Shown here: positions 59,304 to 64,000 of the stretch, piece after piece
Numbering within the stretch: the first letter of the stretch is position 1
Layout: each line of letters opens with the position of its first letter
Assembly (NCBI RefSeq): GCF_017873955.1
Contig: NZ_JAGGKS010000011.1
Span: 41,459 to 105,458, forward strand
DNA: 64,000 bases
Direction: 5' to 3'
Source: Sedimentibacter acidaminivorans
Lineage (GTDB): Bacteria > Bacillota > Clostridia > Tissierellales > Sedimentibacteraceae
Translations under genes and position numbers: made by a program
Notes under the pieces: generated by a model
Databases searched by the model: none
The model's input: the letters and a program-made list of their open reading frames with translations, nothing else
Told to the model about the DNA's origin: nothing

Positions 59304-59387
59304 TTTACACCTCCTAATTTCTTACAGCGGATTACTTTTATAAGTAATCATTCTAAGCAGAGTGTATATTTTTTTCTCTACTTGCTA

Positions 59388-59699
59388 TTATAATTTGATT
59401 TCAATGTCTACCCCTGCAGGCAAATTAAGTTTCATTAATGAGTCTACAGTTTTTGGAGTAGGGTTAGTTATGTCAATTAATCTTTTATGTGTTCTTTGCT
59501 CAAACTGTTCTCTAGAGTCTTTGTACTTGTGAACAGCTCTAAGTATTGTAACGATCTGCTTTTCAGTTGGAAGAGGAATCGGTCCAGCAACTGTTGCGCC
59601 AGTACTTTTAGCCGTTTCAACTATTTTTTGTGCAGATTGATCAATTAATTGATGATCATAAGCTTTTAACCTTATTCTTATTTTTTGTGCATTTGCCAT
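59388..59699 (-). CDS. rpsJ: 30S ribosomal protein S10
   Basis: 103 residues; [19 protein letters not shown] and [17 protein letters not shown]. The ATG at 59699 follows AAAGGAGG; the frame is open nine codons further inside the Shine-Dalgarno region. First gene of the S10-spc-alpha string. Confidence 0.98.
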   Translation of the reverse strand: MANAQKIRIRLKAYDHQLIDQSAQKIVETAKSTGATVAGPIPLPTEKQIVTILRAVHKYKDSREQFEQRTHKRLIDITNPTPKTVDSLMKLNLPAGVDIEIKL

Positions 59700-59875
59700 T
59701 TTTCTACCTCCTTTTTCGTATGTCATCCATACAACTCGGGATTGCTTGATACACCTATCCGGGTGTTTCTATTTTTTTTAAAAAGCAATACCGGTCGCCC
59801 CGTTTTATAAACAGGACATACTCTGCAAAAATTCCCTGAAATCAGCAACCTTTTGCGTCATCGCATGTGGCAAGC
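59700..59875 (-). ncRNA. structured leader of the S10 operon
   Basis: About 175 bases from the predicted start site to rpsJ. On the minus strand, GTATGTC (59815-59821) pairs with GACATAC (59718-59724); inside it ATTGCTT (59783-59789) pairs with AAGCAAT (59741-59747); inside that ACACC / GGTGT (59751-59766) forms a small hairpin. The outer stem ends just before the Shine-Dalgarno sequence. A regulatory leader is likely; the protein or ligand it binds is unknown. Confidence 0.6.
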
Positions 59876-59881
59876 TTGTTA

Positions 59882-59910
59882 ATAATAAACCATAAATAAA
59901 CATAAATCAA
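59882..59910 (-). promoter_or_regulatory. sigma-A promoter of the S10 operon
   Basis: TTGATT, 17 bases, TATTAT on the minus strand. The stretch from here to 60040 contains no other recognisable element. Confidence 0.75.
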
Positions 59911-60040
59911 GTGTTTTTTTAATATATTTCTAATTCTTAACAACTGTTACTTTTTGTTAACAATCTTTCTGTTTTAACTTTACAATACAAGTTAATAATG
60001 TTGATTTTTTAGCTTTTCATAAATTGATACACCTAATTAG

Positions 60041-61435
60041 TTACTCTATACCTTTATCTACCTTTATTCCTAATTTGTCCATTTTATAATATAATGTTTG
60101 TCTTGGTATATCTAGCTTCCTTGATGTTTTAGAAATATTATAATCATTTTTTAATAAAGATTGACATATAATTCTTTTTTCATATTGACTTAACAATTCA
60201 TTAAGTGGTTCATCTATTTCTTCATTTGTTATATATCTATTAATAAAGTTCTCTTTTTTTCTTTGTTGCTCAACAAAGTATGGTATATCTGATTTAACAA
60301 TAATATTCCCTTCAGCTAAATTAACTGCATGTTCAATGGAATGACGTAATTCTCTAATATTTCCGGGCCAATCATATTTTTCAAAAAATTCTAACACATC
60401 TTTAGAAAACCCTCTTATGTTTTTTCCTAAGTTTCTATTAAATTCATCTAAAAAGCAATTAGCAAGTTCAAGTAAATCATCTCTATTATCTCTTAGTGGA
60501 ATTAAACTAAAACCTATTACATTTAACCTGTAAAATAAATCTTTTCTGATTTTTCCTTCTTCTAACGACTTAAGGGGATCTTCATTTAATGCAGCAATTA
60601 TTCTTACATCAACTTTTCTTATTTTGTTTTCTCCTACTCTTCTTATAAATCCATCTTGAAGAAATCTCAATAATTTAGCTTGAAGTGTTATATCCATAGA
60701 ATTAATTTCATCTAAAAATAAAGTACCACCATCTGCTGATTCTATTAAACCTTTTGAATCTCTGGCTCCAGTGAAGCTCCCCAAAGTTGTACCAAATAAT
60801 ATACTTTCAAGAAGTGTCCCTGGAATAGCGGCACAATTTTGTGCTACAAATGGTTTATCATGTCTTTTGCTTTCGTTATGTATACTTTGCACCACTAATT
60901 CTTTGCCTGTTCCAGTTTCCCCATATACTATAACAGGTGATTTACTGTCTGCAATTTTTTTTACTTTCTTTTTAACATCTGAAATATTTTTACTACTACC
61001 CACAATATCATTTAATGTGTATGTAGCCTTTTCAATTATATTATTTTCACCTTTTTTATTGTATTTACTCTGGTTTATATTTTTATATTGATCAACATCT
61101 GAAAATATTTCAATTGCTCCTTCTATTTGGCCATTTTCATAAAAAGGAATAGTCGTTGAAAGAATAGTTGTTTTCTTGCTTTTATAATTAAAATAATCTT
61201 GCACATAATTTTTCAAACATTCTCCTGTTGATAATGCTCTCATTATTGTACTAGTTTCTGCCGTTAGTTTAGGAAATATCTCTAACAAATGTTTACCTAC
61301 AGCATTTTCAACATTTACTCCTGCTAGGTCATTTGCCGATTGATTATAAAAAGTAACAATTCCATTTTTATCTACAATAAATATTCCACTATATATGTTC
61401 TCTGATATTAATTTTAAAATATTCTTATAATCCAT
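60041..61435 (-). CDS. sigma-54-dependent transcriptional activator with N-terminal PAS domain
   Basis: 464 residues. PAS domain at 1-110 (SGIFIVDKNGIVTFYNQSA), AAA+ domain at about 140-370 (Walker A GETGTGKEL, sigma-54 loop GSFTGA, Walker B GGTLFLDEI) and a Fis-type HTH (NISKTSRKLDIPRQTLYYKM). The loop differs from GAFTGA by Ala to Ser. It lies 360 bases downstream of the AGCS symporter, whose promoter is sigma-54 type; that symporter is the most likely target. Confidence 0.94.
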   Translation of the reverse strand: MDYKNILKLISENIYSGIFIVDKNGIVTFYNQSANDLAGVNVENAVGKHLLEIFPKLTAETSTIMRALSTGECLKNYVQDYFNYKSKKTTILSTTIPFYENGQIEGAIEIFSDVDQYKNINQSKYNKKGENNIIEKATYTLNDIVGSSKNISDVKKKVKKIADSKSPVIVYGETGTGKELVVQSIHNESKRHDKPFVAQNCAAIPGTLLESILFGTTLGSFTGARDSKGLIESADGGTLFLDEINSMDITLQAKLLRFLQDGFIRRVGENKIRKVDVRIIAALNEDPLKSLEEGKIRKDLFYRLNVIGFSLIPLRDNRDDLLELANCFLDEFNRNLGKNIRGFSKDVLEFFEKYDWPGNIRELRHSIEHAVNLAEGNIIVKSDIPYFVEQQRKKENFINRYITNEEIDEPLNELLSQYEKRIICQSLLKNDYNISKTSRKLDIPRQTLYYKMDKLGIKVDKGIE

Positions 61436-61600
61436 ATTTATTTTTTATCTCCTGTTACATTTTTTCTATACTATGATTAGAGTGTTGAAATACACCTTAA
61501 TTCAATAGATATAATTTTTAGAAAATTTAACGCATACTCGTTTTTTTAGTAATTTCTATCTGTTTAATACAACTACCATAAGTTCAAAGTTAATCATGTT

Positions 61601-61609
61601 ATTATATCA
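61601..61609 (-). promoter_or_regulatory. probable promoter (extended -10) of the activator gene 60041-61435
   Basis: TGATATAAT on the minus strand, about 165 bases upstream of the gene, with TTATAT 16 bases before it as a weak -35. The rest of the 61436-61795 gap holds only the symporter terminator. Confidence 0.4.
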
Positions 61610-61696
61610 TATGCTTTGAAGAATATAAATATATTTTTATGCAATTGACAAATAATTGAGCAAACATCAATTAATTCAGAATTTCTTAATTATAAA

Positions 61697-61732
61697 AAAC
61701 CTGCAATTTATTTTTAAATAATTCGCAGGTTT
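61697..61732 (-). terminator. terminator of the AGCS symporter gene
   Basis: AAACCTGC / GCAGGTTT arms with an AT-rich interior that extends the pairing, followed on the minus strand by a run of six T. Confidence 0.85.
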
Positions 61733-61795
61733 AATATTTTTTCAAACGTAAAAAACAGGATTCTGAATAATCTATATTTTAATCGTTAAAGTGAA

Positions 61796-63271
61796 TTATT
61801 TAGCCTGTATTTTTTTAGCGTTGATGTCTTTCCAAAGTTCAACATCAACACCTTTCCAAGAAAGTTTGTCAGGATCATAGTAAGGATCCTTGCCAGCTTC
61901 CATTTGTTCAACATAATCTTTGTACAAAGCAACACATTTTGGGAACAATAAGATAACGACTAACATATTAATCCATGTAGTTCCACCAAGAGCAAAGTCA
62001 GAAAGATTCCAAGCTGTATCCGATTCAATGATACCCCAGCAGAATACTATAACTGGCATACCAAATTGTAAAATTTTCGTAATCATTTTACGAGTTTTTT
62101 GTTGTTCTGGTTTTTGGAACAGGTACATAGCTGCTGTTTCTGCTTCATAATAGTAGCTGATTAAGCATGTAAAAGAGAATAATAACAGCATAAATGCAAT
62201 AAAGATATGACCAAAATTACCAAGAACTGTACTAGCAGCAGTTTGAACGAATACAATACCACCAGTAACACCTTCAGCAATACCACTACCACTATAACCG
62301 CCTGCTGTATTGAAAGTGTCAGTTAAAAGAATCAAAAGACCTGAACATGTACATACGACAACTGTATCTAACCATACGCCGGCAGCATTTGATAAACCTT
62401 GCTTAACAGGATGGCTAGTTTCAACAGCAGCAGCTGTTGGTGAAGCCTCACCCATACCTGAAGCAGATGAGAAAGTACCTCTTTTAACACCTTGTGCAAT
62501 AGCAGTACCAATTGTTCCACCAAAAATAGCGTTTAAACCAAATGCAGCGGAAAAAACACTAGAAATTACTGCCGGTAATCTTGTAATATTTAAAACTAAA
62601 ACTATAAGAGTAATACCCATATAGACAACTGTCATAAATGGAACTATTGAAGAGGCTACAGAACTAATACGTTTTATACCACCAAGTACTGTTATAAGTA
62701 GTAAAACTGCAATACAAGCTGATATAACAACCATTGGAATACCCGTAGCTTGATGGAATGCATCAGAAACTGTGAATGTAGCAGCTGCTGGCATAAATAC
62801 AGAAGTAGCTACAAACATAACTGCAGCCATAAATGTACCATATGCGCCCCAACCAAGTCCACGAGCTGCACAATAAGAACCACCGCCACGGTATTCACCG
62901 TCAACACGAATTTTATACAACTGGCCTAATGTACATTCAGAAAAGCAAACTGCAGAGTTAGTCATACCTATAAGTATCATCCAAAATAATGCACCAGGGC
63001 CACCAGCATAAATTGCAACAGCAACGCCTGCTACATTACCTGTACCAATACGCATAGCCATTGTTGTACAGAAAGATGCAAAAGAGGATATACCTGACTC
63101 CGAGTCTCCTTTTTCTATAATACGGCTCCACATATCTTTAAAACGAACAAATTGAAAAAAACCTAATTTTATTGTAAAGTAAATACCTGCACCACCAATA
63201 AGTATGAGCATACCAATACCCCAGATATAGCTGTTTGCCCAACCAACAAAACTATTTAAAAAATCCAACAT
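61796..63271 (-). CDS. AGCS-family sodium:amino acid (alanine/glycine) symporter
   Basis: 491 residues, about ten to eleven membrane helices. Imports alanine or glycine with sodium. RIGTGNVAGVAVAIYAGGPGALFWM and GTFSSASGMGEASPTAAA carry the substrate/Na-binding region of the family (each given in part). AGGAGG upstream of the ATG. A -24/-12 promoter sits 240 bases upstream and an enhancer-binding protein gene follows, so this uptake gene appears to be sigma-54 controlled. Confidence 0.95.
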   Translation of the reverse strand: MLDFLNSFVGWANSYIWGIGMLILIGGAGIYFTIKLGFFQFVRFKDMWSRIIEKGDSESGISSFASFCTTMAMRIGTGNVAGVAVAIYAGGPGALFWMILIGMTNSAVCFSECTLGQLYKIRVDGEYRGGGSYCAARGLGWGAYGTFMAAVMFVATSVFMPAAATFTVSDAFHQATGIPMVVISACIAVLLLITVLGGIKRISSVASSIVPFMTVVYMGITLIVLVLNITRLPAVISSVFSAAFGLNAIFGGTIGTAIAQGVKRGTFSSASGMGEASPTAAAVETSHPVKQGLSNAAGVWLDTVVVCTCSGLLILLTDTFNTAGGYSGSGIAEGVTGGIVFVQTAASTVLGNFGHIFIAFMLLLFSFTCLISYYYEAETAAMYLFQKPEQQKTRKMITKILQFGMPVIVFCWGIIESDTAWNLSDFALGGTTWINMLVVILLFPKCVALYKDYVEQMEAGKDPYYDPDKLSWKGVDVELWKDINAKKIQAK

Positions 63272-63309
63272 AATTTTCCTCCTGATTTAATATTATTGCG
63301 TTTTTTCAC

Positions 63310-63461
63310 TTTTAGCTAGTACTCGCTAAAAATTTCAACCTCTGTAAAACCTTTTCATTATTGTTAATACTTAAATAAACTACCTTCAAAGACACCTCCC
63401 TATAAAAAGATTTAATAGGCTTTTGCAAAACGCTACAACCAGTGAAAAATGGGATTTTTCA
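63310..63461 (-). other. long leader of the symporter gene with two hairpins
   Basis: Between the sigma-54 promoter and the start lie about 230 untranslated bases. They contain two perfect hairpins: TTTTAGC / GCTAAAA (63310-63331) and TGAAAAAT / ATTTTTCA (63443-63461). No riboswitch class was recognised. Confidence 0.4.
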
Positions 63462-63512
63462 TTTTTCAGAAATAGGTTTGCAATTTACCTAAAGCAATTA
63501 TCTTATTATATA

Positions 63513-63529
63513 AGCAACTACTGTGCCAA
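63513..63529 (-). promoter_or_regulatory. sigma-54 (-24/-12) promoter of the AGCS symporter
   Basis: The minus strand reads TTGGCACAGTAGTTGCT: TGGCAC, five bases, TTGCT, GG and GC 10 bases apart. Only two bases differ from the iorAB promoter over 17. Confidence 0.87.
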
Positions 63530-63576
63530 TTCTTCTATTTTCTTTCAAAGCTACACTGTTTAAGTAATATAATGGG

Positions 63577-63639
63577 ATAAAATACAACATAATAAAATTC
63601 ACACTATTTAAAAGTGAGTTTTATTATGTTGTATTTTAT
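63577..63639. repeat. long inverted repeat upstream of the symporter promoter
   Basis: Arms of 26 bases (21 perfect, then one T:G wobble and four more pairs) around an 11-base loop. The left arm starts ATAAAATACAACATAATAAAA in two parts. Centre about 80 bases upstream of the -24 element. It could be a second terminator behind tuf or an enhancer site. Confidence 0.7.
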
Positions 63640-63662
63640 TAAGATCTACAGAAAAATTACAA

Positions 63663-63699
63663 AATTTTGTACATAATTATCTTACATATGTACAAAATT
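63663..63699. promoter_or_regulatory. enhancer-like inverted repeat upstream of the symporter promoter
   Basis: Perfect 13-bp arms AATTTTGTACATA / TATGTACAAAATT separated by 11 bases, 135-170 bases upstream of the -24 element. This is the size, symmetry and distance expected for an enhancer-binding protein site. Confidence 0.5.
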
Positions 63700-63767
63700 C
63701 CATAAAATTTTATTAAATCAGTAAAGAGACAATATTTCTACATTATAGAAAAGAGAACACAATAACA

Positions 63768-63798
63768 AAAGAGGGCTCCGTATACTGAAGCCCTCTTT
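63768..63798 (-). terminator. terminator of tuf
   Basis: AAAGAGGGCT / AGCCCTCTTT, 10 bp, 11-base loop, 17 bases after the tuf stop; moderately T-rich tail on the minus strand. Confidence 0.75.
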
Positions 63799-63814
63799 AT
63801 TATTGTTAATATTA

Positions 63815-64000
63815 TTATTTGATTATTTGAGCAACAACTCCAGATCCAACAGTTCTTCCGCCTTCTCTGATTGCAAATCTTAATCCTTCTTCTATTGCTA
63901 TTGGATGGATTAATTCTACTGTAAATGTTGCATTATCTCCAGGCATACACATTTCTACGCCTTCTTGTAAATCTATTGATCCTGTAATATCTGTTGTTCT
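63815..64000 (-). CDS. tuf: elongation factor Tu, C-terminal fragment (cut by window edge)
   Basis: The last 61 residues of EF-Tu, running off the window: [51 protein letters not shown] and the end AQIIK. This is domain 3, which contacts aminoacyl-tRNA. The 5' part lies beyond 64000. Confidence 0.96.
   Translation of the reverse strand, partial: RTTDITGSIDLQEGVEMCMPGDNATFTVELIHPIAIEEGLRFAIREGGRTVGSGVVAQIIK

Noticed and set aside
61436..61795. Hidden small gene between the third activator and the symporter
   Set aside because: No open frame with an RBS; the stretch is explained by the terminator at 61697 and a promoter for the activator gene.

Overview
The window looks like the chromosome of a low-GC, anaerobic, amino-acid-fermenting Firmicute (class Clostridia or Tissierellia; a Sedimentibacter-like organism would fit, but this is inference). 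The evidence is the very AT-rich sequence, strong AGGAGG ribosome binding sites, many TTG and GTG starts, a clostridial-type pyruvate phosphate dikinase, indolepyruvate:ferredoxin oxidoreductase, a BKACE-family beta-keto acid cleavage enzyme, three sigma-54 activators, and a Firmicute-type S10-spc-alpha ribosomal cluster with zinc-binding forms of S4, S14 and L36. Nearly everything lies on the minus strand. No rRNA, tRNA or CRISPR array was seen.

Layout. 1-3.5 kb (+): a PPDK regulatory kinase/phosphorylase and ppdK. 3.5-5.6 kb (-): proBA. 5.7-10.3 kb (-): a branched-chain-amino-acid ABC operon (livK, H, M, G, F), followed at 10.4-12.6 kb by a GlnK/GlnL-like two-component system. 12.6-14.3 kb: thyA-folA and a small unknown gene. 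14.4-19.7 kb: an Mpv17-like membrane protein, iorAB with a sigma-54 promoter, and a PrpR_N-type sigma-54 activator. 20.0-25.1 kb: a three-gene operon (BKACE, 3-hydroxyacyl-CoA-dehydrogenase-like enzyme, short-chain fatty acid transporter) with its own sigma-54 promoter, upstream inverted repeats and a PAS-type sigma-54 activator. 25.2-25.9 kb (+): an atypical short cis-prenyltransferase. 26-32.9 kb: yhbY, obgE, rpmA-prp-rplU and rng with a radical SAM pair. 33-37.6 kb: folC, mazEF, a lipoprotein, acpS, upp, and queT behind a preQ1-like leader. 37.7-41.9 kb: rpsI, rplM, truA, ecfT, ecfA2, ecfA1. 41.9-44.1 kb: a polysaccharide deacetylase and a REP/RAYT unit inserted between ecfA1 and rplQ. 44.2-59.9 kb: the S10-spc-alpha operon from rpsJ to rplQ, with a structured leader. 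60-64 kb: a third sigma-54 activator, an AGCS sodium:amino acid symporter with a sigma-54 promoter, and the 3' end of tuf.

How it fits together. Three catabolic or uptake units (iorAB; the BKACE operon; the AGCS symporter) each have a good -24/-12 sigma-54 promoter, a neighbouring enhancer-binding protein, and repeats at enhancer distance. This suggests that amino acid or keto acid fermentation here is switched by dedicated sigma-54 activators. PpdK and its regulator connect pyruvate to PEP. The liv transporter and the Gln-type two-component system share a 13-base upstream motif. The strongest candidate for an undescribed system is the BKACE operon, whose activator gene ends in a 27-bp-stem terminator that itself carries two copies of the presumed enhancer site. 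Not verified by computation: all structures and motif matches were read by eye.
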